Below, piece by piece: positions 1 to 12,155 of a DNA stretch of 64,000 nucleotides; within the stretch, counting starts at the first letter, position 1; every line of letters starts with the position of its first letter. The stretch is from Perkinsus olseni (Eukaryota > Perkinsozoa > Perkinsida > Perkinsidae). The notes under the pieces are model-generated. The model had not been told where the DNA came from and searched no databases. It was given only the letters and a program-made list of their open reading frames with translations. The stretch covers positions 186,001 to 250,000 of the forward strand of contig JABANP010000005.1 of NCBI GenBank assembly GCA_013115135.1, given 5' to 3'. The position numbers were made by a program, and so were the translations under genes.

Positions 1-1
1 T

Positions 2-786
2 TGCATCCCCTGGACTGTCAGCGAGGAGGCCGTCCGTCGTGAGGCGAGGTAGGCGCAGCCTTCACCACGGCTGGCCTTGCACTTTCATCCTTCAGTTACT
101 TCGCCCTTCCTGATGATGTCCGTGTTGTACGTGACACCATTCTGGTCAATGTTCGCGAGGCCGTTAGTTTGGTCCTCGACGATGTCCGCGAAAAGATAGC
201 AAAATGTCAAGCCGATAAAGAGCGAGTTAACGCTCGTTACGTCAATCGCCTTGCCGAGCTCCGAGAGGAGAAGAGAATGCTCAAGGCGCAGTGCGATGTC
301 GATCAGAATCGCATTCGACGGGATGCCATGACGTTCGAGTTACTGCTGCCGATATTAACACAGACTGCTGCTGTTATCTCGCCTGTGGTGGCCATCACCT
401 GCAACCAAGTTAGTCGTCAGACTGTTATCGACATTCGAAGCTCCACAAGGGAAGAGCTGGCGGAACTAGGAGATGTGCTGCTTGAGACGCTAGCGTCCTA
501 TGGAGTTCCTGCCAAGTCCATCAGGTGGGCAGCTCGTGGCTATGGTCTATCGTAAGTATCTTCTCTCAGATTATGTCCGACCTTCATCGTGACCGAGTAC
601 TCGCGTTGCAGCATCTGTAGCCCAGCTGTCCCGTCTGCCGCTGGTGATACCTTTTCAAGACTAGTCCCCTGCTCAAGGCGACCTGCGGAGCCTTGGCAGC
701 CTCACGTCTCTCCCGACGGCTTCGTTCGTTGGTGCGAGACTTGCTTCAACCGTTCCTATCCGATTGTTGTAGTTCAACTAGATTGA
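2..786 (+). CDS. Unknown protein, 5' partial, spliced
   Basis: I do not recognise this gene. Three exons can be joined: about 2-48, 94-551 and 612-786, with introns starting gtaggc and gtaagt and ending ttcag and ttgcag. The middle exon encodes a charged stretch suited to a coiled coil (residues like REKIAKCQADKERVNAR), then a hydrophobic segment around LLLPILTQTAAVISPVVAI that could cross or touch a membrane. The last exon is Cys- and Pro-rich and ends VVVQLD. The true start lies outside the window. The next gene runs on the opposite strand and converges on it. The frame choice rests on open frames and splice signals only. Confidence 0.45.
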
Positions 787-1012
787 TATTATTCACACCT
801 TCACTCTTCACTACCTCACAGCGGTATATTATTGTAAGCCTGGTCTGTTTTACCGACCAGCAACAACAGCACTTCTTACTCTGCTTCGCTCCGTCGTGTT
901 CGTAAGTCATGTTACACCTTTTGAGAACTCGACTCGACACAATGCGACCTTCATGATATTTCGAAACAAAGCTCGCTGACATGACTAAAAAAGGGCGTTT
1001 TTAACATCCCCA

Positions 1013-3108
1013 TCACATCTTGGAGACCGGGGAAGACTTCAAAAAGACCTCGACAACCTCAGCAGGGGAAAGCGACGCGTCGTCTGCCAGGGACGGATCA
1101 AACTTCGGTAGGACCTAGGACACAACTGGATGGACAGAAGCGCAACGGTGGTCATCACATCTGGGGTGAACTTCATAGCTGCGCCCAGATCGCCCCTGAT
1201 CTTCAATTTCCCCTGCATGAATGCTGCCTGAGGCTGGAGTTCGTCTTTGACCAGCGCCATGAAATTGGCGTCGATGAGCGAGATGGTGCAGGCGCCGTCT
1301 ACTTCCTGAAACGGATTCGAGCGAGGCTAGCATAGGGTCATCCTCCGAAGCAAGCGCATCAGACGGCAACAGGTTTCGAGGGGACTCCCAGCTGACCTCA
1401 GCCTCGTAGCACTTGCCAGCACCGTCCTTCAAGTTAAGCGTCCATTTCCTCGATTTACCGACCCCCACTTTCTTGCCTTCGTAGATCTCGAAGGTGTAGG
1501 TAGTACCCAACTTCTTAACTAATGGACTACCGGGCTTACTAGGATGATCGAAATACCTGGAGGGGCATCCCCCAGTCGCTCCTCAAGCCCTCCCGATTCT
1601 GAACCATGCACGATACTCACGCCTTGATTATGTCGAATATCCTGGCAGCTTTCATAGTCGAGCCCGAAGTTTGGGGTTGAACAGCACTTGGTGGCGTCAC
1701 GGCGTCGCCTCGGGTCTGCGGTCATGGACAGGATTTTTCCCCGTCACGACAAGCCTTTACCACCACACCACCTGCATGAGGCTCATCAGGGCCTCTCCCG
1801 AACTGTTGGGATACACGGCGTCTCGAGAGAAGTCGGCCATGGTCTTTTGGATGCCCTCATTGAGGAGATCCTCTGGCTGGTATGGCCATTTTACTGTGAC
1901 GCCCCACGACTCCTGAGCAGGGCATCGGAGAAGGCTATTGAAGGATTCCAACCTCTGCGTCAGGACTTTGGCAAACCAGCCAGCTCCCGCTTCGAATACA
2001 TCTCCAGTGCCCTGGCATGAGTAACACTCTAAGAACGCACTCGGTCTGTGAGTACTCCCACTTGATAGGTCTCATGGCACATCGCCACGACCAATGGCGA
2101 CACAAACTCAGGGGAGAGTTGGGACAACAAATCTGGCGGCATGACCGTTTCAGTCATCCTCGACGCCGCCACTGGTACTATAACGTTACACAGAATACCT
2201 GAGAGAGCCCTCTATCCACAGGTTCCGAGTACGCGCTTTACCCCGCTTCTTCCCCTCCAAGGCCATGGACTTGGTCATTCCAACAATTCCAGACTTGGCC
2301 ATACTGTAGTTAACTTGCCCGTAATTGCCATACAGCCCCGATGCGCCTGATGATTCGCTCAAGTAAAAGTATAAGGACCCTCGATTGCTCACTCGAGACG
2401 TTGACGATTCTGCCATAGCCTTGCTCAAGCATGAAGGTCCAGGCGGCCTTGCTGCACTTGAAGACCCCATTCAAATGCACATCCACTACGAGCTTCCAGT
2501 CCTCGTCAGTCATCTTAGCCAGGGAACGATCGCGTAAAATTCCTGCCAAGGGCTGAGCTGCGCATCTTTAAAGTTGTTTTGTACCGGCATTATTAATGAG
2601 GATGTCCACGCGACCCCACTTGTCCACAGCGGCCTTGATGATGGCGTCACCATCGGTCTAAGCGCACCATCCAACGGTCAGCCCCGGGACGCAATCCATT
2701 ACCACAGAGTTGTAGTTCGCGATCGCTTCACCGCCAGCCGCAGTAATCTCCCCCACCACTTTATCAGCAGCACGACTGGACTGTCCGGAACCGTCGAATG
2801 TTCCACCGAGATCATTCACAACCACCTGGTCAGAAGGTGAGTAAAGTTCGTAGCTACCGGTGCCAGCATAATTCGAGGAGGTTTACTCGTTCCCAGCCTA
2901 TAGAGCCATTCGGAAATGTGATTCCTCCGATGAAATGTGATTTCGATCAATCACCTCCGAGATTCAAGTTTGGATTCTACAGCACCCGGCGGACCCCTAC
3001 TACCTTACAACCCCTCTTAGCGAGGTCTAACGCGTATTGCCTGCCGAGCCCTCCACCAGCACCGGTCACTACAGCAACTCGGTCAGCGAAGGATAGCGGT
3101 TTGGACAT
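1013..3108 (-). CDS. Peroxisomal multifunctional enzyme, SDR + SCP2 fusion (MFE-2 / HSD17B4-like)
   Basis: Predicted 3-hydroxyacyl-CoA dehydrogenase of peroxisomal beta-oxidation fused to a sterol-carrier (SCP2) domain. The N-terminal short-chain dehydrogenase shows the cofactor motif [10 protein letters not shown] right after the start, then [30 protein letters not shown] and the catalytic Y-S-M-A-K. The C-terminal SCP2 domain shows [18 protein letters not shown] and [19 protein letters not shown]. The last three residues are SKM, a peroxisomal targeting signal type 1. No MaoC-type hydratase domain is seen between the two parts, unlike animal MFE-2 but like Dictyostelium MfeA. About nine introns were needed, most 32-60 nt, one near 180 nt after GCKV. 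ATG at 3108 directly precedes the Rossmann motif. Confident in family; individual exon ends are by hand. Confidence 0.88.
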
Positions 3109-3200
3109 GATGATGGAAGGCTCACCACAAACTGTCCGATAGAAATATTCTCCCTGGGCGTGTGTTTGTAACGCGAAGACGCCATTTGGATTGGAAAACG

Positions 3201-4504
3201 TTATTCAGAATCATCGTCAGCTTCACCGGGTCGCAGCTTATCCGCTATTCTCTCGGCTGCATCATGATGGCCTGCCTTATGGAGGTACTTCACTGCGTTG
3301 CGAGCATCCTCTTGCTCCTTCATCGCTCGAACCTAAATTTCCAGTCCGTGTAAAGTTTACACCGTAAACCTAACTAGCGTAGTCTCTAGGTTCCCTACCA
3401 GGTCTCTGTCCTTCTTCATCACATCGAAGGTCTGGCGCGTAACCACTTCAGTCCGGGCTGCTCTCAAGGACTGGATTTCTTGCCTGAGTCGCCAACGGTG
3501 CTCATAGAGCAGCACACGTGTCACCCAATAGTACGCTCTGCTCCGCTCATCATCGAAGGTGATGTTGGTGTGATGCTTAGCATGCTTGGCCTTCTTCGCA
3601 GCCTGTCGAGCCTCCCAAGCCTCAATATCGTAGTACCTGTGGGGGAGTCTTCCCATTCATTTGGAGCGATAGCCTCTGACTTTTTGCTGGGCATTGTTGC
3701 CGTGTTGTAGTCCTCTACGAAATCCTCGAACAGCTTCCTCTCTTCTACATGCGAGAGCGCCTCGATGTCGACGCCCTTCACCTCCACCAGCCAGGTGAGG
3801 AACTCCGCTCGCTTTTTATACTGGACACAGAAGGTCACGCAGGCTCGGACCCGTCCGACCCTACCTGGTCTTCGTTTCTGATGATACCATATTTACCGTA
3901 CTGCTCAGTGACGGCGCCAAGAGGAGCGTCTGCATTGAGATTGCTGAAACGGTTTCGGCGTACGGTGAAAGGCTACTCTTTTTTTCCTTTTTGGCCTTCT
4001 TGTGATGATGCTTCTTTTTATGACGTCTCTTTTTCGGGGATGAATCGTCACTATAATCGGAGCCGCTGCTGGAGACCGAATACGACCTGTGAGGCCATTC
4101 AGCGAGAGTTGAACAAACGAAGGGTTCGCTCTTTCAGAATGTCCCAACAAAGATGCCCGTTGTGAAGATCAGGCCGTAAAGACTACACTCAGGTGAGCCC
4201 TCCGATGCCTACCGTCGTCTCCGTTCTTTCTTCCTATCTTTCCTCGACCCATCGCGTCGTCGATGGTCCTTCCTACTCCGCCTCTCCCGCGACCTGCTAC
4301 GGGAGTAGGAGCTCCTACTCGAGACTGATTCGCTCTGAGGAGGTGCGGCAGTTTCCAGTCAGAAGTCAATACGCCACTTTTCAGAATACCACCCAATCAC
4401 GATGTGGGCGTGCTTATTACTCTGGATCTAGACCGCGATCGATGCCTCCTCTTGCGTGAGGATGGCGACCGACTGCGATGCCGTACCCTATCTTCTCGGG
4501 ACAT
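3201..4504 (-). CDS. RS-rich nuclear protein with SCI1-like C-terminal domain
   Basis: The N-terminus is an Arg/Ser repeat region (SRSPSSRKRRHRSRSRS, then SSYSRSRSRERRSRK) followed by a Lys/His-rich basic stretch, typical of nuclear speckle or splicing-associated proteins. The C-terminal half, with EQYGKYGIIRNEDQ, YKKRAEFLTWLVEVKGVDIE, EDYNTATMPSKKYY and NITFDDERSR, resembles the conserved domain of plant style cell-cycle inhibitor 1 and related unnamed protist proteins. It ends in an acidic tail (GEADDDSE). Six or so introns, 33-85 nt. One junction, between KKAKKEKKS and NADAPLG, does not resolve cleanly in frame and may need a very short intron. The biochemical role is not known for this family. 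Confidence 0.7.
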
Positions 4505-4777
4505 GCTTCGACAAGATCAACCCGAGTCGAAACGAAATTACGCCTCGGGGCGGGCGCTACTTATTGGGCGAGCGTTTTTCGTTTTCCGCCATCTGTGGTC
4601 GGCGCAAGATCGAAGATCATCGAAGGTGATGGGAGTCCATGGAAGCCGTGAACGCCCCAAGGCCTTCACGAGTAAGGGCGACCGCTGCGCCGACCGGGTG
4701 TCTTCCTTTGCGCTGCTCGATGTCGTCCCACCGTGTGGGAGTTTCGCTCAGGCGGGGGAGGTCACGTCGCGGTCAGC

Positions 4778-6426
4778 ATGACAAAGCCGGTGATGCTGGA
4801 CACTCCTAGGCGCTGTGAGCTATCCAGTGAGTATTCGGTGAGGGTAGATCCTCGCTCAGGTGGGGAGGTATCGATGATGGCCAAGGAGGATTCCTTGGAG
4901 GGGTCGGCATGGACCTTTTTTGCCATATTGCAGGTATATCTGTGAAGTTCGCAGGGATCACGGTTTTGATTGTCAAGGTGCTTCATGCTGGGCGACACTC
5001 TGAGGAGAGGAAGGAAGAAACCTTTCGGGTGGGGTATTGTGGACAGCGGCAGGCTAAGTCGCTTCAGATAACGGAACTTCCTCTCACGGACTTGTCCGTA
5101 TTGGTCGATGTCGATTCGATCCTTCGTGTGTCGCTGTATGCGGCGAAAGACAGAGATACTACTCAGAGACTGATAGCTACAGGTAGTGCTGGACCGTCCA
5201 GATTGAGGTTTCGGTCAACTGACTGCTCTCAGATGATTATTTGGCCAGTCTGGAAGAGCTTCCTGTGCTGCCCTCTGGTCAAGAGCAAGCCTCAGGGCTG
5301 TTCATGAGCGGTGACTCCGAAGCACCAAGCCCTGCCATGTCCGATCGGAGCAGTAGTTTACCGGTCTCGCAGGCTTTGTGCCGAAACTCCCAGGCTGCAC
5401 TCAGGCCTGCACGGTGATGCCTACTTCGCTGGAGAGTGTGTCGTTCCAATCCGAGCTGTGGGGGAGAGGTTTGGCGGCGGTATGATCATGCAGTGGATCG
5501 CGTTAGACCCCAGAGGCCTGAGGACGGATGGCTGTCTGGAGGGTGATGCTCGCAGTGACATCCATAAGGTGATAGCGAGGGAAGGCTCGGGCGACCATCG
5601 ATTCGGCTGCGAGGTATCAGCATTATTCCGGGACCTGCTGTCGAAGGCCCAGACTGAACTCTGGGCACCCAAGATATGCATTAGCGTCAGGGATGCAGCA
5701 TTCCCGTTTGAAGATCGATTGCCGGTGGGGGGTGTATGGGTGATGGGTAGGAATATGTATCCTCGGTAGCTTCCTACTCAAGTTGCGGTAATGAGGTCTC
5801 GGCGACCGAAGGCGAGAAATGGGGACGAACAGCGCGTTCGAGAGGACACGCTCTTGTGTACCCTTCCCGGAGCGAGACTTTGCGGCATGCTGGTGGTGTA
5901 GGCGGCCGCATTCGGGAGGAGATGCCGTGCTTTGCGAAGGCCTCCAATGGCTTGGTTCGGGACGATGAGTACGTGCGGGCTCTGACGAAGAATCTGGAGG
6001 TGAATGTGGGTGAAGCTCACTGAGCGAGGATACCATTCTCAGGCGACAACGCGGATGCTGTACTCGGTAGTGGAGCAATTAGATGGGATGAAGCAGCGTG
6101 CTGAGGCACGGAGGGACAGGTCTCGGACTCCACGCCGCCAGCATCCCCGACGGCTTAGTCTCCCACGAAGACGCACTGTACAAGGACTCCTCCGGGGGGA
6201 TGGACCGAGCGGTCTGTGTTAGGCCTCGCGATCCCTCTCTAACAGCCCTCGCAGGGCTGACATACTCGCATCGCTAAGAGAGTTTAAAGCGTTGAGCGTG
6301 GATCGTGTCAACGATGTAGGGCAGAGGCCGCTTCAGGTGGCAGTTTTAGTCGTGGCCCGTTTTTTGACTAACAGGGGAAGAGCTAGGCAGCTTGTCTGTG
6401 TGTTTCACTGTCCTTCAGCGCTTTGA
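4778..6426 (+). CDS. C2-domain-like protein
   Basis: Probable membrane- or calcium-binding scaffold, judged only from the fold pattern. Exon 1 (start ATG 4778) ends AILQ; a 44-nt intron leads to a strand-rich segment with DVDSILRVSLYAAKDRD, as in a C2 beta-sandwich. A second similar unit shows GECVVPIRAVGERFG and WIALDP. Downstream exons are Ser/Arg-rich (RDRSRTPRRQHPRR). A final possible exon has VDRVNDVGQRPLQVAV, which looks like one ankyrin-repeat helix pair. Several introns fit (for example 5192-5240), but one needs only 26 nt, so the chain may be wrong there. A start at 4639 is also possible. The gene is divergent from the RS-rich gene on the other strand. Confidence 0.45.
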
Positions 6427-6867
6427 AAAAAAAGGCAGCTCAGTGACCTCGCTCAGGCGAAGCCTCCAGGTTTAGAAGACCGGACCTTCCATTCGGTCAT
6501 GTAGGATCCATTGCGGTGGGAAATCAGGCCTAGCAGTACCATCGGGAAGGCGGCTCACCATTGGGGTACATGAAGCTGAGACACAGTTGACTATGATGCA
6601 TTTTGCTAACATGTGCCAAGTTCTTGAATAGTCTCGAGACGTCGACTTGGCTCCTGTAGAGTTATAAATTGAGGGCGGTGCCAGAATCTCAGGCCAGCAC
6701 AGGGTGTGTGTAGCGTTGGCTTCTCGAGTGCAGACTTCTCTCTGTGCGGCTGCTGGCTCTATAACGGCTTTTAGTGGAAATCTGTCAAGACCACACCTTT
6801 AGGAACTTCTGCACGTTGCTGCTATTCTTTCACAGCCATTACTTCAACTCTCACATTGCCGCTTTGA
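6427..6867. other. Intergenic stretch
   Basis: About 440 bases between the C2-like gene and the protease start. I see no convincing exon, RNA gene or repeat here; it should hold the promoter of the plus-strand protease gene. Confidence 0.5.
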
Positions 6868-9800
6868 ATGCCCCAGGGCGGCCGATGCCTCCTCGGCCTG
6901 TTGGTCGCAGCTCTAGCGGTCAGGGCGGATCTACCTGTACACTGCGAGATGAACGACATTGCTGGACTGTGGACGTTCAGTCTTTCTGAAGTCAACAACG
7001 CTTCACTGGGTAATAGGGAAGCCGATGATGGCTCTGTGCGGAGCGTTGGTGTTCTCAGTACCTTCCTTCAAGCGAGATCCCGGGGCTTCGTACTGCGGGA
7101 TATCAGCTCCTGGATATTCCAGCAAATTCATGAGAGCCTTTAATGATTTTGATGATCTTTCTCAATATACCTACTTTCCCGAATCGAGGGTAGGTTCTTC
7201 GAGAGGGGTGCATCCTGCTGTCTGGCCATATTCTTCCTATACTTGACCATGTGTCCCTTCTCGACCTCAGACCTTCAATATAACACTAAGCACGAGGCTA
7301 ATTCTTGTGGACGACGGTGAGGCTACACAGCATAATCGTCATCAGTTGGCGGCCAACACCAGTGGCTTGGTCGGGTCCTGGGATATGGTGTTCGATGAGG
7401 GATTCGAGGTAGTAGGTGGACTGACAAGTCGGAGGAGGAGGATATCGTAATCGAGGAAATTGTAGGAGATACTAGTTGTACTTGATGATAGTCGTACTTG
7501 GCAAAGTTTTCACGGGACTTTTGTTTCGGATAGCTTACTTTGTGGATAGGGCCTGTTGCTAAGGGACTCGCTTGTTGGTCGGGCAGAGCAGCTCTGGCTC
7601 GATCTATTCTTCGCAGGTTCGAATCGGGGCAGCGTCACTATTCGCAGTTTCGCGGTATAGATGTACCGAAGAGCAGTCCCCCGAGGAATGCTTCAATAAT
7701 GAGGACGCTCATGAAGAAAGTGACGGCCATGTAAAGGGGTGGGAAAGTAAGCTAAACCTTAGCGGGCAGCCCCTTCGATAATAATTCCGCGGTGCGCGGT
7801 AGGTTTGTGCGGCGAGACCTTCATCGGATGGTACCACGTTGCTTCAGCGGATCCGCAAACGTAACTACCCCTATGGTTATCGGCAAGGATCCGGTTGATT
7901 CGTCTAGGTTCGACTACGGTTGTTGGTATGGTCGTAAGGTGGCACCCCAGTCAGGGTCTGTGCCGCCCCCGCCGCCCTCAGCGGTCAGCAAATCTCCTCG
8001 CTGGGGAGGTAGATACGACAGTAACTCTGGAGATGCCATCTTCCAGAGCATACTCATAGGGCAAGCAGCTAGGCTGAAACAAGTAGGATGGACAGACCAT
8101 TTGGGATCGACCAGGATCGTCTCTTCAGGATCGCCTCCGGCTTCGCGGGATGCAGCACGCACTAGAGCACAGCGAGCCTGGTGGCCGGAGCCCTCTGGCG
8201 TCAGACCTGCTCGAGCTCTTCAAGTGGCAGCAGCCAGACTCGTTCAGGTCCTCTTGCAACATTGATAGAGGTACTACTATTAGCGCCTGTCTAGCCGGAT
8301 CTACTGTGTTGCTGGGAAGGTATAGGGGAGTTGCCTACGAAGACGGGCGACACACTGTATGATCCATTGCCGAAGGAGTGGGATTGGAGGAAGAAGTGAT
8401 GACTTGCGCAGAGCGCGTGGTCTGAAGTCCTGCTCAATGCCTGGCTCGCCGCTTGTTAGTGATCACGCCTTCACCGTCAGGTCGAGAGGGGTGCACCGTG
8501 GATGCATTGAGCTCAGGTTGTCTGGCAGCTGGAACGTACCCTTAGTTGATCAGGGTAGCTGTGGCTCTTGCTATGCCATCGCCTCGACTTATGCGTTACA
8601 ATCGAGAATCAATGTACTAGATGCTGCTTTTTGTCAGCTCCTACACCGTCTTCATTCAGATTATGCTCATCGGTCTCGCCCTGAACTCGAGCACCGAGCC
8701 TATTAAACTGAGCACGGAGTCCATCCTTGCTTGCAGCTGGTGGGCTTGGTCACAGCCTTCGGCGTTGGTTCGTTTGCCGTTGGAGCGTATTCTTGCATTG
8801 ACGTCTCAGTTTGGTTGAAATCTCTATCACTCAATTTCGTAGCGTGCGATGTCCTTCTCGATATGTCAATGAGTAGGTACAATCAGGCCTGTAATGGAGG
8901 CCTCGAAGTCCTCGCTCTGCGTCATGCACAGGAGATGGGCGTGATAGAGGAAAGCAAGCTACCGTAGCTCACTCTCATGAGCTGACCTCGTATACTCGGT
9001 GAGCCCGATTCGCGCAGGTACACGTCTTCTCGAGGGGACGTCCCGCCTTGTCCAAAGGATGCGTTCAAGGATCCCGACGAAGTTTGGTATGCTAAGGACT
9101 ACGGATATGTGGGTGGCTTCTATGGCCAGTGTAGCGAACTGCAGATAATGAGGAACTTGTAATATGCAAGGGGATTCCTTAGCGTGGCTTATCATGCTTT
9201 CATTAGAGAGTGGACGGTTGCCAGGAATTGCTCAGTAGTATGTGGCAATTTCTTCTAGGTACGAATTTGGTCCTATGACTGTATCTTTGCACGCTAAAGA
9301 TTCGGAGTACACCATGTCAAGGGCTATAGAGACTGGTCAGAGTTCGATCCACGCAGCCAATGACTCAGACACTATAGGGGTCACGTAAGCGGAGGAAACA
9401 CTCACCCGTTGTGTCCTAGCAAATGAGGTTTCGTTCAGGATCGAAACGGACTCGGGTGACATTGCTCCTGTATTAAAGGCCTTACGGGAGTCCCGTTGTA
9501 CGGTGAAGTATGTGTCGGACTTTCGCCCTGAGATTAACCCGGATGGCGGTGAGATGCTGTGCTAATGAGTATTCCTCGTGAAGGGAGTTGGTGTCTCGTC
9601 AGCTTCGGGAGTCTTATACGTGAGATCCAGAGCTGTCGAGTCCTGGAGTGTGTTCGCGGACGACGTCAAGCAGGCGTTGGATGAGGCCAAGCTCAGTGGA
9701 TCGATCCTCGATGCGTTCGCTGTCGGGATACATGGCTGGGAGTAAGGCACTTACTATCCTCCTTACAATCGTACCTCTACTCACGCTCCAGAGATTCTAT

Positions 9801-10221
9801 ATGCTACTTTACCTCGCCCGACATGTACCTGTTTCTCAGATATGTTGATCACAGTGTAGCCCTAGTCGGCTGGGGATCGGAGCTTGACTATGACACTGGT
9901 GACGAGAGGCCCTATTGGCTGATCCGCAACAGCTGGAGCTCGTCTCTCCCGGGTGGCGGGTGGGTCTTCCTCTGGCTCATTGTATTGGGGCTGATGGCTT
10001 GATCTAGGTACGTGAAGCTGCGTCGCGGCACTGATGCTGCTGGTTTGGAGAGCGGTTCAGTGTGGGTAGAGCCTGACATGTGCCGTGGGAAGTTCCGAGC
10101 GATCCTGGACAGCCATGGTCTCACTGGGCGAATGTGTCAGAGCTCTCCTTACTACCCGATGGGTACATCATTCCTCCAGTATTGGAGATCAACACTCATG
10201 AATGAGGCATGGGCCCAATGA
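6868..10221 (+). CDS. Cathepsin C-like cysteine protease (dipeptidyl peptidase I, family C1)
   Basis: Predicted lysosomal or secreted papain-family exopeptidase that removes N-terminal dipeptides. The start at 6868 gives a signal peptide (LLGLLVAALAVRA) followed at once by DLPVHCEMNDIAGLWTF, matching the start of the cathepsin C exclusion domain, whose first Asp binds the substrate N-terminus. The catalytic Cys lies in DQGSCGSCYAIAS (near 8550-8580). The His is in VDHSVALVGWG (near 9850) and the Asn in YWLIRNSW (near 9920). The end, LPGGGYVKLRRGTD, matches the family, followed by an extra ~60-residue tail to the stop at 10221. The middle is cut by many short introns, not all of which I resolved. 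Family assignment is firm; the exact exon chain of the prodomain is not. Confidence 0.85.
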
Positions 10222-10434
10222 ACTCCGGTGGAACAGCAACTGGCGATGTCGCGTTCAGTATCATCAATGCGTCTTGAATCCGAGCGATGCGTATATCGAC
10301 TGAATTTGCGTGCCTCGTCCGTCGGACCGATCCGGCAAGTCCCTTTGACGTCGTGTGGGCTCTACCAGAAGGCCTTTTCCGCCTGTAGTGTCCTGTTGGG
10401 CGAGTTGTATGGACTAGTTTTCCCGGCATGACGC

Positions 10435-11271
10435 ATGGATAGGTTAGTTTGGTATCTCATGCCGAGCCGTGGAGCACATCAGCGTGTCTCGACTGATGGA
10501 GCCGGCACGGAACAGGAGGCCCCACGTCTGTTTGCATTCTTTAAGCCGAGAGGGATGGAGACCACTTGCTCGGCTGGTAGCGATCTTCGGAAATTCCTCA
10601 AGCGTGGACAGCTGCACCCTGTAGGTGAGCCTACATCTGGGCAGTAGTGCTAAGTCTGCCGACAATGCAGTCTCCACTGGGATATGTCAATCTCTCTCCT
10701 GCTATGTGCTACTTGCAACCTGGAAAGAGCGCTGAGCTCGCTATCAACGATGGTGCATTCGTACGATTTCTGCCCCCATTCAGGTCGCTTAGATCGCGAC
10801 ACAACGGGTCTGCTGCTGCTAAGCGGTGATGGGGACTGTACGAATCGTATGCTGCATGCTGGAATACCCAAGACGTATGTGGCTCTTGTGAGAGGTGTAC
10901 TGGGAGACAATTTAATTCAAAAAGTAGAAGTCTGAACGGGTGGGCCTGAATCATGCACTCTGAGCTCAGGTATTAAGCGAAGGAGTAGAGCTGCCTGATG
11001 GACATGTAGCTGTGGCTCGACTCGAGGTTATTGATGGCGATGATGTTCCCTTCGGAATCGTAGCGTATCCTCTATCGTCAATACCTACCAATGGGTGTAA
11101 CAACATCGATGGCTTCATAGATATTACCTACTTGGAGATTCTCTATCCGCAGGTTCAATGATACGTATAACGACCACTTGTGGGCGGAATAGAGTAGTTC
11201 GGCGAACGCTCGCTGCCGTCGGGCACCCGGTTTTGCTACTTCATAGGGAAGGAATCGGGCCAATCACGTAG
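10435..11271 (+). CDS. RsuA/RluB-type pseudouridine synthase
   Basis: Predicted RNA uridine-to-pseudouridine isomerase. Sequence shows LFAFFKPRGMETT, then across an intron (about 10625-10782) the catalytic-loop motif VGRLDRDTTGLLLL, whose first Asp after Leu is the family nucleophile. Later come GIPKTYVALVRG and a C-terminal GRNRVVRRTLAAVGHP with HREGIGPIT, also typical. No S4 RNA-binding domain is evident before it, though a short open exon at 10285-10395 might be an upstream exon. The frame meets TAG at 11269-11271 but then stays open for 35 codons to TAA at 11379, with residues that look like the family's C-terminal end. Organelle targeting cannot be judged. Confidence 0.78.
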
Positions 11272-11569
11272 CGAGTTTGCTTAGCAGTCATTGATGCCAA
11301 TTCCCTTCCGGTCAGACTACCGCCAGGAGCTCGTCCCGGGGACTCTCCGGTATCGGTTAATGTTGAATGCATCCCCTAATGTCTTATCGTTTCTTACTGT
11401 GCTCAACACTCCTTTTGCGTTCGGAGCTACAGATACCGTTAGTTGGTTAAGGCATTGGCTGCAACTACTAACGCAACCAGTACCCTTGGCTGTCGTTGGG
11501 CGCTTGGCGTGAAGGGGCGCCAAGGGTGATCATGTCTTGTCACTCATTTTAGTTTTTGTTACTCGTGTT

Positions 11570-12155
11570 ATGTCTGTCGATCACACGCATTTGGCCCAGC
11601 TCCGGAAAGACTTGTCTTCAAAGAGTGCTATCATCCCCGCGCTGAACGAGCTGTCGGAGATGGCGAATGACACCGCGTCCGTGGAGGATTCAGCCTTCAT
11701 CGAGGTGTGCCATCGCGCTTTTACTGTTCTCAATACGAGATTCAGTGCGACTGCATATTGGCAAGCAGGGCTGGAGCTCTTCCTCAACGTACAGTTCACG
11801 TGCGGAGAGGCAGGTAGCATCACCAGAGGGCGCGCCAGATTTATTAGGGCTCAAATTCACGGTATTCATTTGTGGTGATGGCGTGAGATCACGTTGAATA
11901 GGTCGCATTATAGCGAGGTCGTGAAGGCATGGGAGGGATTTGCTTTTGCCTTCAGGTGTTTCACTGCCGGAGTGCAACGAGTGGGTAACTCGTGCTGTGG
12001 AGGAATCAGATGAGGACGCTAAAGCCAGGGCCAAGGAAAGAATGCGGGCTTCAGTCAGGAGTAAACCTGGAAATCCCAGTAAGCTTAGCTCTGGGCACGC
12101 CCGGCGTGCAACGTCGACGGGCCACTGTGGTGCGGACTGCACTTCCGTGCTGTAA
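11570..12155 (+). CDS. Unknown protein, two exons
   Basis: Not recognised. Exon 1 (ATG 11570) encodes a helical segment MSVDHTHLAQLRKDL... with NTRFSATAYWQAGLELFLN. An intron from about 11816 to 11955 (gtagca...ttcag) joins to GVSLPECNEWVTRAVEESDE, then a charged, basic tail (KARAKERMRASVRSKPGNP) ending in a small Cys-containing end. About 150 residues, no signal peptide or membrane segment seen. The upstream in-frame ATG at 11537 would add a short hydrophobic run. Supported by open frame and splice signals only. Confidence 0.5.

Noticed and set aside
5623..6078. 151-codon minus-strand ORF
   Set aside because: His/Pro/Ser-rich reading antisense to better-supported plus-strand exons of the C2-like gene; no domain or start context.
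7595..7680. GTTCGAATCGG, like a tRNA T-arm
   Set aside because: No acceptor stem, D-arm or anticodon arm can be placed around it, and it lies inside the protease gene.
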